Part shown: piece by piece, positions 43,361 to 54,416 of the stretch
Layout: each line of letters opens with the position of its first letter
Position numbering within the stretch: position 1 is the first letter of the stretch
Assembly (NCBI GenBank): GCA_021792775.1
Contig: JAJYTZ010000002.1
Location: 1-58,374, forward strand
Length of the DNA: 58,374 nt
From: Microcaldota archaeon
GTDB lineage: Archaea > Micrarchaeota > Micrarchaeia > Micrarchaeales > Micrarchaeaceae
Direction of reading: 5' to 3'
Notes under the pieces: model-generated
What the model was told of the DNA's origin: nothing
Database searches by the model: none
What the model saw: only the letters and a program-made list of their open reading frames with translations
Made by a program: the position numbers and the translations under genes

Positions 43361-43532
43361 CGGCCTTTCTGATATTGGGATACTCATAAATGTGCTTGTC
43401 ATGGCGGCGTACGGCCTGATTTTAATAAACGGAAGGAATACCAGCGGAATATTCCGGGAGAGGTTCACAAGGGTAACAATATCATTAATGGCGCTCTCTA
43501 CGGTTCTTTTGTACTTGCATTACAGGTTTTGA
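43347..43532 (+). CDS. small two-helix membrane protein
   Basis: 61 residues with helices at about residues 8-28 and 43-58. It starts inside the end of the previous gene; a second ATG at 43353 is also possible. Two-helix proteins of this size (CedA1/CedA2-like) accompany archaeal Ced-type channels, so it may be a channel subunit. Evidence is architecture and tight packing only. Confidence 0.55.
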   Translation: MNMISGLSDIGILINVLVMAAYGLILINGRNTSGIFRERFTRVTISLMALSTVLLYLHYRF

Positions 43533-43533
43533 G

Positions 43534-43827
43534 ATGCTGGCTAGGGTCAAATCGATAGGTAAGCAAAAGGCGCATAGTACACTAGTCTGCGCTGTGCAGA
43601 GTGCCATATTGGCAGGCTTATTAGGCGTGTCAGTTGTTAAGCTCATGAAGACTGTTCTTGGAATTGGGGTCGGTCTTCTTTATGCACTTTTGCTTGCGGT
43701 GCTGTCCTTCTGCTTATCTTATGCGTGGCTCCAGCGCAAGGACTACCAACTGGACATGGAGAAAAGGAGGCTTGTATGGGCAAACATATCTGTCATGTTG
43801 ATTCTAATGGTGTTGATATGGATATAA
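43534..43827 (+). CDS. small three-helix membrane protein
   Basis: 97 residues, mostly hydrophobic: helices at about residues 17-36, 42-64 and 79-97, with a basic cytosolic loop LQRKDYQLDMEKRR between the last two. It begins one base after the preceding stop and overlaps the second ATPase gene by ten bases. It is probably part of the same membrane complex. No family is recognised. Confidence 0.55.
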   Translation: MLARVKSIGKQKAHSTLVCAVQSAILAGLLGVSVVKLMKTVLGIGVGLLYALLLAVLSFCLSYAWLQRKDYQLDMEKRRLVWANISVMLILMVLIWI

Positions 43828-46031
43828 GGGCATTCAGGATAGAGTCTGTGCCCTTTGTTGAGCCTGAACCGGGAAAGATATTCGAGGCGTTAGGCAGCAC
43901 GCCGTTTATGCTGGTTTATGACTCCAAGGCCAAATCTACATACCTCGGTATCATCAATGGGCGGGACGGAATCGTCGCTTCTATAGAGAGGGCTGTTCCT
44001 GGGCTTTCCTTTGCCGAACATGCAGCTACACTGCAGATTGGAGACAACCATACGTTCTTGGTACCATATACTAACGCGGAGCGGCATTCTAGAGATCTCT
44101 TTGCTGATTTTCTCGGAATGTTTGCAGAGGGTTTGCTCGGCTTGCTCTTTATTCCGGTAACAGAAGGCGTAGTGGCAGAGGCTAAGATGACTGCGGAGAA
44201 GAACCTTGAGCAGATCGGTGTAAAGCAGAGCCTTGTAATCCAGGGCAAGATGTTCAACACTTCTACACAGTATGAATTATTTTCAGAATCAGACGAGATA
44301 ATGGTCTTGAACGATATATTGAGCTCGATAAACTATTCTATAACAAAGAACGGAATAGGGTACCGCGTTAGGATCTTTTATAGTTCGGATAGGGCGGATA
44401 TCCTTGATTATGTGAGTTCTAGGGTGGTTGTGCTCAGCAAGGATAAGGGCAGGCTCTCCGAGAGTTACATAAAGGAGAATTCCGGGAACGGCGACGCATT
44501 AGTCTTTGGGGAGAGCATCGCAGGTAGATTTTTTGGTATGTATGGCGCTGGCAAGATAGAACATGTAATAAGGACGGTAAATCCGAGGCAGATAGGCCAG
44601 CTGGATGTTGGGAGCTATGTATCCGACTCAGTATACAAAACTTCGGATAAGGTTGCAATGCAGCCCGACACCCTGAATCTTGGATGTATAATAAGCGGGC
44701 TTCCCGGAATGGGAAAAAGCAGAGAGGCGATGTGCATTATCGACGGTGCGGTATCTCTTGATGGAAAGCCCAAGGTCATAATACTGGATCCGACAGGCGA
44801 ATGGGAAGATTTCGCTATCGCCCATAACATGCATCTGATAAAACTGCAGAGCGACAGCGTGCCTATAAATCTATTCCGATGCCCTGATTCTGTAGACATT
44901 GCAAAGTTTTATGCTGACCTGAGTATAATACTCTCTTCGGCAGCTTCTGCCGGGCCATACCGCGAGCCGCTGGAGAAGTGCATGGTTAATGCATTTAGAA
45001 GAGTATATAGGGAAACAAGAAATCCTTCTCCCTCTAAGGTTATTGAAGAGATAAACGACTCGATAATAGAGATGCATGCGAAAGTGACGAATGCCGGTGT
45101 AAAATATACAAAGCACGGCGAGAACATAAAGTCCAGCATAGAAACGCTTGTAGAGATAATATCTAGAGAGGAATACTCTGAGAGAGATGGAATAATCATT
45201 GAGGAATTGCTTGATGATGGCGTGGTCTTCTGCATGAGCGGATGCTCTATACGTTCAAAACAGTTCATGTATTCCCTTATATTGAACCAGGTATACGCCA
45301 TAGCCTCAAAGTTTGATAATCTTGGAGACGATAGATTGAGGATGATCATTTGCATAGAGGAAGCACAGACTGTATTGAAGGACCCTGAGTCTCCGACAGT
45401 TGAAGACATGCGCTATAGGATACAGGATTTCAGAAAACAGGGAATAGGAATTATGCTTATAACGCACAATCCCCTTGACATAGATCCTTCGATAAGAAGG
45501 TTATGCCAGACAAAGATATATTTTAAGCAGGGAGCGGACGTTTCAAAGATCGTATCTGAAGAATTGATGTTCAGCTATTCTGAAGAGGACGAGGTCGCAA
45601 AGAGGATGTGCAGGCTTTCCTCTGGCACTGCTGTGCTCAATTATGTATCCAGGGTCGGGGCAGAAAGGAGGACGAACGATACCATATTTATAAGCACGAA
45701 TGGATATTTGCCTCACGAAGGCGGCAAGAACCGTTTACCTGATTATGTTTCCAGCAAAAAGATAAATGTAAACGGAAAGATCGCGGCGGATGTCACGATA
45801 AGATACTCTGATAAGATGGATAAACTTTCTGACAAGGTAAAGAAGATAAGAAATGTGAGGCTCAAATATTTGGGTTATGTGGTGCACGAGGACGAGATAA
45901 GGTCGAATCCGTTTAGTGTGCAGATGCTTTTGGGCAGAACATACTGCCTGGAACTGACAGACGAAAGATTCAAGTCAATAAAAAGTTACTCTATCATCGG
46001 AGAGAATAATATAGTGCTTGAGATATCTTAG
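43818..46031 (+). CDS. HerA/VirB4-type ATPase (second, large copy)
   Basis: About 737 residues from the ATG at 43818 (GGTG five bases upstream). The first ~270 residues form an N-terminal domain with two hydrophobic stretches near residue 95 (FLGMFAEGLLGLLFIPV). The motor domain follows: Walker A GLPGMGKSREAM near residue 296, VIILDPTGEWEDF, Walker B MIICIEEAQTVL near residue 511, and GIGIMLITHNPLDI. This is VirB4/TraC/CedB-like in size and motif order. Presence with a second, shorter ATPase suggests two motors, as in VirB4 plus VirD4-like pairs. It is the last gene of the cluster. Confidence 0.85.
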   Translation: MDIRAFRIESVPFVEPEPGKIFEALGSTPFMLVYDSKAKSTYLGIINGRDGIVASIERAVPGLSFAEHAATLQIGDNHTFLVPYTNAERHSRDLFADFLGMFAEGLLGLLFIPVTEGVVAEAKMTAEKNLEQIGVKQSLVIQGKMFNTSTQYELFSESDEIMVLNDILSSINYSITKNGIGYRVRIFYSSDRADILDYVSSRVVVLSKDKGRLSESYIKENSGNGDALVFGESIAGRFFGMYGAGKIEHVIRTVNPRQIGQLDVGSYVSDSVYKTSDKVAMQPDTLNLGCIISGLPGMGKSREAMCIIDGAVSLDGKPKVIILDPTGEWEDFAIAHNMHLIKLQSDSVPINLFRCPDSVDIAKFYADLSIILSSAASAGPYREPLEKCMVNAFRRVYRETRNPSPSKVIEEINDSIIEMHAKVTNAGVKYTKHGENIKSSIETLVEIISREEYSERDGIIIEELLDDGVVFCMSGCSIRSKQFMYSLILNQVYAIASKFDNLGDDRLRMIICIEEAQTVLKDPESPTVEDMRYRIQDFRKQGIGIMLITHNPLDIDPSIRRLCQTKIYFKQGADVSKIVSEELMFSYSEEDEVAKRMCRLSSGTAVLNYVSRVGAERRTNDTIFISTNGYLPHEGGKNRLPDYVSSKKINVNGKIAADVTIRYSDKMDKLSDKVKKIRNVRLKYLGYVVHEDEIRSNPFSVQMLLGRTYCLELTDERFKSIKSYSIIGENNIVLEIS

Positions 46032-46172
46032 ATACCTTTCGGTTCATGTTGACCTCGGAAATTAGTGGAGTATAAACTCATTCCTGAACCCAGCCCAGAA
46101 ATTCTGGTATTAAGCAATTACCCGCAACCAAACAGTTATTAAAGGCTCTTACTCCAATAACAGAGTGAGAGC

Positions 46173-47177
<1,005 letters not shown>

Positions 47178-48536
47178 TCAAGAAGCCATTTCCATAATGG
47201 TGTGAAGCTTATTATCTTACCTTCAGCCTCTTTCTTGCCTTCGTAATCCCATGTGATTATGAGAAGGTTGTTGCAGTGCAATTCATTTCCTGCTTCAATA
47301 AGTGCCTTGGATTCGCGCGCACTTAGCTCGCCATAATCTGAAATGCGCGTAACCTGAATGAGCTGCTTCACAGCATTACCCTTTTTAATTACGAAGTCAA
47401 CCTCCCTGCCTTGATGGTTCTTCCAATAATACAACTCTGTTCCCAGCCCGTTATAGCTCTTCCTTCTTAAGAGCTCTACAATTACAGTATTCTCCATCAA
47501 CCTCCCGAAATTTTCGCTCGTGTTGAATGCCATTGTGTCAGCTATGCCAGTATCTACGCAATAAACCTTCCTGGGAGCAATAAACTGCTCTTTAAGCTTG
47601 TAGGAGAAGCGCTCCAATAAGATTATCAGGTAAGAGTCTTCAACATAGCCAACATATTTGCTTGCCGTATGCACGTTTTTAATGCCTAATATGCTTGCCA
47701 GCCTGCTGAATGTTATCTCTCTGCCGAAGTTTGATACCAAGTATTTTGCAAACTCTTTGAACCTTGCGCTTTTCTTTAATGCGTGCTTTCCTATTATGTC
47801 ATTGTCGATTATATCTTTGTAGATTGCCTGGAGCACCATGGTACCGAATTTGTATACCTCGGGAAAACCGCCATTTTTAATGTAGTCGTTTAGCTCTGTC
47901 TTTATTCTTGCCGAAGACGCTGTCGAATGCTGCCAGCCCTCTTCCGGAACATAACCGTGCGCTAGCATATGCTCCCTAAAGTTAAATGGAAATATAGTAA
48001 AGTTCAGGTGCCTGCCGGTAAGAAACGTTGCTAAATCTCCAGAAAGCATACTGGAATTGCTTCCCGTAATTATTATTTTTTTGCTGATACGCAACCTGCT
48101 CACAAAACCCTCCCATGACTCCACCCTATGGATTTCGTCAAAAACCATGTATTCTATGCGGCCATAAAGTTCATAAAACGCCTGCACGGTTTTCTCCAAA
48201 TCGGCTTTTGTTAGGCCGGAAAGCCTTTCATCGAAGAAGTTTATGTAGCCGAACTTTTCATTGCTAAGAATTAGATAAGAGAGGATTGATTTGCCAGATC
48301 TTCTAACACCGAGTAATGCAAGTATGTTAGGGTGTGCTATATACCCTTTTAGCACATTTATGTCAACATCTCGTTGTATGATAGCTTCCTTTTCGAAAAG
48401 TTCGGCTACCGCCTCGCGCTGTGATGTTATTATATTCTTCAATTCCTCGACATTCATGATTAACTTTTTGACATACATTTATAAAAAGCTTGCTATTTTA
48501 TGTCCGGCCTCTGCATACAGCTTAGCCGCGTTGATA

Positions 48537-48636
48537 AAGATTCGAAACCTAGTCGGCTGATGGCTGCTCAACGGCAATGCGCAGGATTACTCGGGCAACG
48601 GCAACAACGGAGTTCCTATCAATGTAATATACTCCT
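48537..48636 (+). pseudogene. remnant of a LamG surface gene (3' module)
   Basis: Translated in frame, this stretch reads RNLVG, stop, WLLNGNAQDYSGN then NNGVPINVIYS, matching the C-terminal module of the intact LamG gene at 47057-47145 (NLVGWWPLNGN, DYSGNNNNGVP, NVIYTSS). One Trp codon has become TGA. The similarity stops at the right end of the IS200/IS605-type element. The continuation (TGG GAG AAT AGG TAT AGC, near 49990) may lie on the element's far side. Confidence 0.7.
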
Positions 48637-49990
48637 GTGACATCCTCCCACCGCTAAAGCGTGTGGGCTTCCCCTGCGTTTAACAGAGTATGTTCCTGCT
48701 TCAACGACACGACTTGCGATACCTGTTGTATCGTAGAGGTTGCATCTCCACTGGCGTTACTTCCCGCATGCCCTGCGGTAGCTCGATTGAGTATATTTAT
48801 TGATGCGTTTTCATCCCTGTCCATTACCAAACCGCATACATTGCAGTTGTATATCCTGTCTTTTGGAGTCAGTTTGTCGTCTCCTTTCCTTATGTTATCA
48901 CATCTGCTGCATGCCTGTGTGGTATATTGGTATGGAACCGGGATTACCTTCATGCCGGCACTTTCAGCCTTGCATGATAAAATCTGCCTGAACATTCCCC
49001 ATGTTGCCTCCTGTATCGACCTTGCGTATTTGCGGTTCTTTACCATGTTGCGTATTTCAAGGTCTTCCATTACGAATGAAGTATAACCAGAATTGACCAG
49101 TTTTGCAGTTTCCTTTTCGATGAAATCCTTGTTTTGGTTTGTTGTATTCCGCCATATCTCCTGTACTTTGAGTTTTGCCTTTTCCCTATTCCTGCTCCCT
49201 TTTTGTCTTCTTGCTTTTATTCTTTCCCAACGATGCAGTTTCTTCTCGTTCTTCCTTGCGAACTTTGGTTTCTTGATTGATGTTCCGTCAGAGAAAGCCG
49301 CAAAAGTTGTAAGCCCCACGTCAATGCCGACAGGTTTAGTATTTTCCACTTTCGGAATTTCTGATTCTTGGACTGTCGTGAAGATTGCGTAATATTGGTT
49401 TGCTTCCTTCTTGATGGTCAGCGTCTTTACAGTTCCCCGAATTTGCCTGTGCAGTTCTATCCTCATCCTTCCTATCCTTGATATGCGGAGCATGTTTTTC
49501 TCTATATGGAATGAACCGTTATCCTGTGGGTATGTGAATGATTTATATTTGTCAAGTGAGCGGTAACGTGGAAAGCCGACCTTATCTTTTCTCCTTTCTT
49601 TCTTCTCTGCACCCTCTTGAAAAAATTCTGATATGCTTTTATCAACCTATCACGAATGTCCTGCCTTGTTTGGGAGTATATTTTTAGGAAACGTTTATCT
49701 TCTTGCATTATATCTTTCATATATCCATTGAATACTTTTCTGCTGATTTTTGACTTATCATTCGCATACTCCTTTATTGTTCGTTCGAGAAGTTTGTTGT
49801 AAAATATGTGTGATAACCATATTTCTTCATTGAGGAGTTGCTGCCTCTTTTCATCAGGATAGATTCTGAATCTATAAGCTCTTGTCAGTTCCATGTAACT
49901 TATATCCCCATTCATGTTTATACGTCTTACTGCGGTTCGCTCTCATCCCACCCATGAATGGTGTGGGGTTTCCCGCTCACTTTGCTAACT
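48637..49990 (-). mobile_element. IS200/IS605-type element, tnpB only
   Basis: A frameshifted tnpB is bounded by hairpin ends. The right-end hairpin, read on the minus strand, is CCCAC-A-CGC-TTTA-GCG-GTGGG followed by AGGATGTCAC. The left-end hairpin near 49945-49965 is again CCCAC...GTGGG around ATTCAT. No tnpA is present, so movement would need a transposase in trans. The bases of the element's right end would also encode the guide RNA scaffold (omega/reRNA) used by TnpB. Exact boundaries are estimates. Confidence 0.7.
48654..49915 (-). pseudogene. tnpB: tnpB, RNA-guided nuclease gene split by a frameshift
   Basis: The N-terminal part (ELTRAYRFRIYPDEKRQQ onward) is in one frame from 49915. 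After an A/G-rich tract at about 49576-49607 the coding continues in another frame with KVGFPRYRSLDKYKSFTYPQ, the usual TnpB sequence. The C-terminal part is complete: RuvC Asp in GIDVGLTTF, Glu in FVMEDLEI, zinc finger CSRCD...CNVCG, and Asp in MDRDENASINIL. One base lost or gained explains the split. The catalytic site is intact, so either it is a recent pseudogene or slippage on the A-rich tract rescues it. Confidence 0.85.
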
Positions 49991-50179
49991 GGGAGAATAG
50001 GTATAGCACACTACGAACCTCCAGATAAAATCTTGCGGCATCCGTAAATTGCTATGGATAATTGTTTTATTCCGCGCGCATTTTCCGTCACGTTCTTGTG
50101 CGCTGTTCTGCTTTGGAATATTTTCAATATGGAGTTACAAAGTGATATTCTCCCGTAAACAGCGCGAGCTTCTTCTGCG

Positions 50180-51298
50180 TTAACCTCCCCAAAAGCCCTT
50201 CTTCTTCTGGTGTACTCCCGGGTCAAGCTCCTTGAATCTCTGGATCAGCTCTTCCTGCTCCTTTGACATCCTTGATGGCATCGAAACGTCCAGCTCTATA
50301 ATCATGTCGCCGCTGCCCTGCCTATTGAAATGGGGCATGCCGCGGCCTCTCAGCCTTATCTCTGCGCCGGGGTTGGTACCAGGCTCTATCTTTATCCTCT
50401 CTTTGCCTTCGAAAGTTTCTATCTCCGCCTCATCTCCAAGTATCGCAGCGTAAAACGGTACCTTAAGCCTGTATCTTAGGTCATCGTCTTCCAATATGAA
50501 ATCTGTATCGTTCTTTATTCTTATATGCATCTCTATGTCGCCGCTACCGTCCGCGCCATAGTCTCCCATTCCCCTGACGATGAGCTTCATCCCATCCCTT
50601 ACCCCTTTCGGAATCTTTATGTCTATTGAGTCTGTCTTTTGGGATCTGCCTGTGCCTCTGCACATGCTGCATACCCTCTCTGGAAAGCTCCCGCTCCCTC
50701 CGCATTTATCGCATGTGGAAACTGTCTGGATTATCCCGAACGGCGTTCGACGGGTAGTTCTTGCCTGGCCTTCGCCGTTGCATTTCTCGCATCGTTTCAT
50801 TCTGCTTCCCGGCTCTACCCCATTCCCGTTGCACCTGCCGCATCTTACAGTATGCTTTACGTTTATGCTCTTTGTGGACCCGAAGTACGCTTCCTTTACA
50901 GGCACTTCGAGCGCGTAGGCTATGCTGTTTCCATAATCTCCCCTCCTTCCTCCTCCCCCGAAAAGGTTCTCGAATATGCTGCCGCCAAATCCCTGCATAT
51001 CGTTAACGTCAAAGCCCATGTTTCTGAATATGCTTTCGAAATCAAAGCCGCGGAATATGTCTTCCTGCGTAAACCTCTGGTTGAACTGCTCCGGACCGTA
51101 TGTATCATACTGCTTGCGCTTCGAAGGATCGCCGAGCACAGCGTAGGCCTCGTTTATCTCCTTGAATCTCTGTTCAGCTTCGCTATCCTTGTTCCTGTCA
51201 GGATGGTACTCAAGGGCGCGCTTCCTATATGCTTTCTTTATCTCGTCTTGAGTAGCGCCCTTTTTTACGCCGAGTATCTCATAATAGTCCTTTCCCAT
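50180..51298 (-). CDS. dnaJ: chaperone DnaJ
   Basis: 372 residues, type I Hsp40. The N-terminal J domain has [13 protein letters not shown] with the essential HPD, followed by a Gly/Phe-rich linker ([16 protein letters not shown]). Four CxxCxGxG zinc repeats run from residues 133 to 203: [34 protein letters not shown]-terminal substrate-binding domain follows. It stimulates DnaK ATPase and delivers unfolded clients. Twelve bases separate it from dnaK. Confidence 0.95.
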   Translation of the reverse strand: MGKDYYEILGVKKGATQDEIKKAYRKRALEYHPDRNKDSEAEQRFKEINEAYAVLGDPSKRKQYDTYGPEQFNQRFTQEDIFRGFDFESIFRNMGFDVNDMQGFGGSIFENLFGGGGRRGDYGNSIAYALEVPVKEAYFGSTKSINVKHTVRCGRCNGNGVEPGSRMKRCEKCNGEGQARTTRRTPFGIIQTVSTCDKCGGSGSFPERVCSMCRGTGRSQKTDSIDIKIPKGVRDGMKLIVRGMGDYGADGSGDIEMHIRIKNDTDFILEDDDLRYRLKVPFYAAILGDEAEIETFEGKERIKIEPGTNPGAEIRLRGRGMPHFNRQGSGDMIIELDVSMPSRMSKEQEELIQRFKELDPGVHQKKKGFWGG

Positions 51299-51310
51299 GT
51301 CATCCTGCTT

Positions 51311-53173
51311 CTATTTGCTGTTTACCTTGAAGTCGGCTTCCGCGGTATTCCCATCGCCCCCTGCATCTCCGCCGCCGCTTTCTCCTGCGTTCTCCCCTCC
51401 TGTGCTCTGGGCGCCTGATTGTGCGCCTTCTCCAGAACTGTACATCTTCGAGCCTAGTTGGGTAAGAAGCTCTTTGAGCTCTTCGCTCTTCGCCTTTACT
51501 GTTTCTATATCATCTTTCTTTATTGCTTCCTCTACCTCCTCCTTCTTCTTTGTTATCTCTTTCTTGTCTTCTTCCTTTATTTTATCCTTGAATTCGTCGA
51601 TGGTGCGCTCCGCCGTATAGACCATTGACTCCGCGTTGTTCCTTATCTCTATCTTCTCTTTTGTCTTCTTGTCTTCTTCTTCGAACTTCTTCGCCTCGTT
51701 TACCTTTCGCTCTATCTCCTCGTTGCTCATCTTGTGCGGCGCAACTATGTCCATGCTCTGGCTTTTTCCGGTCTTCTTGTCCTTTGCCGTGACGTGCAGT
51801 ATGCCGTTCGCGTCTATGTCGAACGAGACTTCTATCTGCGGCATTCCTCTCTTCTCCGGAGGTATGCCTGTCAACGAGAACCTTCCCAAATCTATGTTGT
51901 CCTTAGCTAGGGGGCGCTCGCCCTGCACTATGTGTATCTCCACGCTTGATTGGAGGTCGGCAGCTGTTGTGAATATCTGCGACTTATTGACAGGTATGGT
52001 CGTATTCTTCTCTATTATCGGAGTCGCAACTCCGCCAAGAGTCTCTATTCCGAGAGTCAGCGGCGTCACGTCAAGAAGCAGTATGTCCTTTACCTCTCCG
52101 CTTATTATTCCTGCCTGGATGGCTGCGCCGAGCGCTACCGCTTCCATCGGATCGACTCCGCGTTCTATCTTTTTGCCAAGAAGCTGCTCCACATATCTCT
52201 GCATTGCTGGCATCCTTGTCGGACCGCCTATCATTATTATCTTGTCAATGTTTTCTGGTTCCATCTTCGCATCAGCAAGCGCCTGCCTTATCGGGGCTGC
52301 GGATTTCTCTATTATTGGCATCACAAGACTCTCCAGCTTCGCTCGTGTGAGAGTGTGTGTGAAGTGTATCGGTTCTCCGTTGTTCTGCGCAAGGAATGGA
52401 AGGTTTATCTCAGTTGTCATTACCGTGGAAAGCTCTATCTTTGCCTTCTCTGCAGCCTCTCTCACTCTCTGCAATGCCTGCTTATCTTTCCTTATATCGA
52501 CTCCAGTCTCCTTTCTCAGCTCTTCCACAAGATAATCGGTTATGCTCTTGTCCATGTCAGTTCCGCCCAGCTGGGTATCCCCATTAGTCGATTTCACCTC
52601 GAATACGCCTCCTCCGAAATCCATGATTGTCACGTCGAGCGTGCCTCCTCCGAAATCGTAGACAAGTATTTTCATCTCCTTTTCGGACTTGTCGAGGCCG
52701 TATGCAAGGCATGCGGCAGTAGGCTCGTTAACCAGCCTTATAACCTCAAGCCCCGCTATCTCTCCAGCGTCCTTCGTTGCCTGCCTCTGATTATCATTGA
52801 AGTATGCCGGCACAGTTATCACCGCCTTCTTTACCTCTTCTCCTAGAAACATTTCGGCGTCTTTCTTTATCTTCTGCAGCAATAGCGCCGAGAGCTCCTG
52901 CGGCGTGTACGATTTTCCGAATATCTCGTACCTGTTGTCTGTCCCCATAGCCCTTTTAAACGCTGAGACTGTCCCGTTCGTGTTTGCTACTGCCTGCCTC
53001 TTTGCCGGCTCGCCGACAAGCCTTTGCCCTTCTTTTGTGAAAGCAACATAGCTCGGGAAAGCCTTTCCATACAGGGAAGCGCCCTCACTACTCGGTATTA
53101 TTACAGGTCGGCCGCTCTCCAATACAGCTGCGGCTGAATTCGATGTTCCAAGATCTATTCCTATTATTTTCAT
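51311..53173 (-). CDS. dnaK: chaperone DnaK (Hsp70)
   Basis: 620 residues. The nucleotide-binding domain starts [15 protein letters not shown], with [19 protein letters not shown] near residue 118, [14 protein letters not shown] near residue 170 and [14 protein letters not shown] near residue 312. The linker [19 protein letters not shown] leads to the substrate-binding domain and lid, ending in a Gly/Ala/Ser-rich disordered tail. DnaK in archaea is thought to derive from bacteria by transfer. Gene order here (regulator, grpE, dnaK, dnaJ) is the bacterial one, which supports that. Confidence 0.96.
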   Translation of the reverse strand: MKIIGIDLGTSNSAAAVLESGRPVIIPSSEGASLYGKAFPSYVAFTKEGQRLVGEPAKRQAVANTNGTVSAFKRAMGTDNRYEIFGKSYTPQELSALLLQKIKKDAEMFLGEEVKKAVITVPAYFNDNQRQATKDAGEIAGLEVIRLVNEPTAACLAYGLDKSEKEMKILVYDFGGGTLDVTIMDFGGGVFEVKSTNGDTQLGGTDMDKSITDYLVEELRKETGVDIRKDKQALQRVREAAEKAKIELSTVMTTEINLPFLAQNNGEPIHFTHTLTRAKLESLVMPIIEKSAAPIRQALADAKMEPENIDKIIMIGGPTRMPAMQRYVEQLLGKKIERGVDPMEAVALGAAIQAGIISGEVKDILLLDVTPLTLGIETLGGVATPIIEKNTTIPVNKSQIFTTAADLQSSVEIHIVQGERPLAKDNIDLGRFSLTGIPPEKRGMPQIEVSFDIDANGILHVTAKDKKTGKSQSMDIVAPHKMSNEEIERKVNEAKKFEEEDKKTKEKIEIRNNAESMVYTAERTIDEFKDKIKEEDKKEITKKKEEVEEAIKKDDIETVKAKSEELKELLTQLGSKMYSSGEGAQSGAQSTGGENAGESGGGDAGGDGNTAEADFKVNSK

Positions 53174-53195
53174 ATTTTACACCTTTAATGGTAAG

Positions 53196-53732
53196 TTATT
53201 CTTTCGCGCCGGATGAGATTATCACTGAGGCCGGCCTCACTAAAACTCCCTCGAACATATATCCTCTCTTTATCACTTCTATTATTGTGCCGTTCTCTGA
53301 TTGGTCCTCTTTTGTCATTATTACCTCATGCAGCATCGGATTGAAGGCCCCATCTGTGCTGATCTCCGAAAGGCCGGATTTGTTAAGCGATTCCTTAAAG
53401 TTGGCGTAGACCATTTCCATTCCTCTAAATAGACCGGTTCCGTCTTTCGCTTCCTTGCTTCCTTGTATGGAGATGATTGCAAGCTCGAATTCATCCAGTA
53501 TCGGGATTATCTGCCTGAGCAGATCTACTTTCCCTTGTATTCTCGCCCGCGATACCTCGTTCTGCGTCCTTTTCTTGTAGTTGTCGAACTCTGCAGCTAT
53601 CCTTAGCATCTTCTCCTTTAGTTCTGCATACTCGTTCTGTTTGTCAGAGAATGCATCAGCAGAGCCCGGCTTGTCTGTCTCCTTGCCATTATCTGAATCG
53701 TTGATAATTGTGTTATCCTCCTTTTTATCCAT
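53196..53732 (-). CDS. grpE: nucleotide exchange factor GrpE
   Basis: 178 residues. An acidic, disordered N-terminus (Asp/Lys-rich, ~35 residues) precedes the long dimerising helix (EYAELKEKMLRIAAEFDNYK). A C-terminal beta domain with GAFNPMLHEVIMTKED and GTIIEVIKRGYMFEGVLVRPASVIIS follows, the GrpE signature. It releases ADP from DnaK. The start codon directly follows the regulator's TGA (TGAATG), so translation is coupled. Confidence 0.93.
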   Translation of the reverse strand: MDKKEDNTIINDSDNGKETDKPGSADAFSDKQNEYAELKEKMLRIAAEFDNYKKRTQNEVSRARIQGKVDLLRQIIPILDEFELAIISIQGSKEAKDGTGLFRGMEMVYANFKESLNKSGLSEISTDGAFNPMLHEVIMTKEDQSENGTIIEVIKRGYMFEGVLVRPASVIISSGAKE

Positions 53733-54170
53733 TCAAACACCTTTGTTCCTTAACGCTTTTGTATCAGAAAGCGAGCCTTCTATAAGGCGGTCGAATTCCT
53801 TTGCCGTATCAAGGATGCGCATGAACTCCCTGCTCACATCGTAATTTATCTCTTCCACAACGCGGCTTATATCATTTGCCCTGAGCTTATATGTGTGTCC
53901 TTTCTTTGATATAATCCCGGCATCAACAAGCCTATTCAGATGGTAGATGAGCGTGCTTCTTGGCATCTTTGGAGAAATCTTTAGGTCTGATACGGAGAGG
54001 TTGCGGTTTTGCCTAGCGGCATATATGAACCGCACAAGTATCTGCTCCTCGACGCTGTCCTTCCCTTCAGGATTCTCTATAAGCCCGAAAGTGGTACAGA
54101 ACCATTTGAGCAGCGCCTTTGGATCGTTGTAATCTGGTTTTTCTACAGACCGTATTGTTATGCTCTCCAT
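53733..54170 (-). CDS. winged-helix regulator of the heat-shock operon
   Basis: 145 residues. A central winged helix (about residues 40-95: ILVRFIYAARQNRNLSVSDL, MPRSTLIYHLNRLVDAGIIS, KKGHTYKLRA) is followed by a C-terminal helical segment suited to dimerisation. As the first gene before grpE-dnaK-dnaJ it holds the place of bacterial HrcA, but it is an ArsR/HTH-type protein, not HrcA. It likely controls the operon from the promoter region with a large inverted repeat upstream. Confidence 0.8.
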   Translation of the reverse strand: MESITIRSVEKPDYNDPKALLKWFCTTFGLIENPEGKDSVEEQILVRFIYAARQNRNLSVSDLKISPKMPRSTLIYHLNRLVDAGIISKKGHTYKLRANDISRVVEEINYDVSREFMRILDTAKEFDRLIEGSLSDTKALRNKGV

Positions 54171-54191
54171 GATCTTATTATGTTGCGAAAG

Positions 54192-54257
54192 ATTTAAATA
54201 ATTTTCGTTTTTATGAGTTTTTGGTTGTAATAAATAATCTTTTATTGTTTATTACAA
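54192..54257 (-). promoter_or_regulatory. heat-shock operon promoter with upstream inverted repeat
   Basis: The TATA box reads TATTTAAATC on the minus strand (54191-54200), about 25 bases before the regulator's ATG. Upstream at 54225-54257 lies a perfect inverted repeat with 10-base arms TTGTAATAAA and TTTATTACAA spaced by 13 bases. It is a candidate binding site for the regulator encoded first in the operon. Confidence 0.55.
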
Positions 54258-54416
54258 TTTATTTTAGATAATTTATATAGAGGTTTCGGAAAAGTTCCAA
54301 AATCGCGGGTGTTGCAGAAGCTTCATCCGTAAGGTAAGGGAAGGACAGTTCACTCTATTGTATGAAGAGCGCTGTGAGATACTTTAGCTCCCATAACAGG
54401 GCATATCTATAGGTCT

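Noticed and set aside
50011-50226. A 71-residue minus-strand frame downstream of dnaJ
   Set aside because: It overlaps the end of dnaJ by 47 bases and has no ribosome site. It could be debris from a mobile element, but I could not identify it.
53733-54170. Naming the heat-shock regulator hrcA
   Set aside because: Position fits, but the sequence is a short winged-helix protein without HrcA's later domains, and the nearby inverted repeat is not a CIRCE element.
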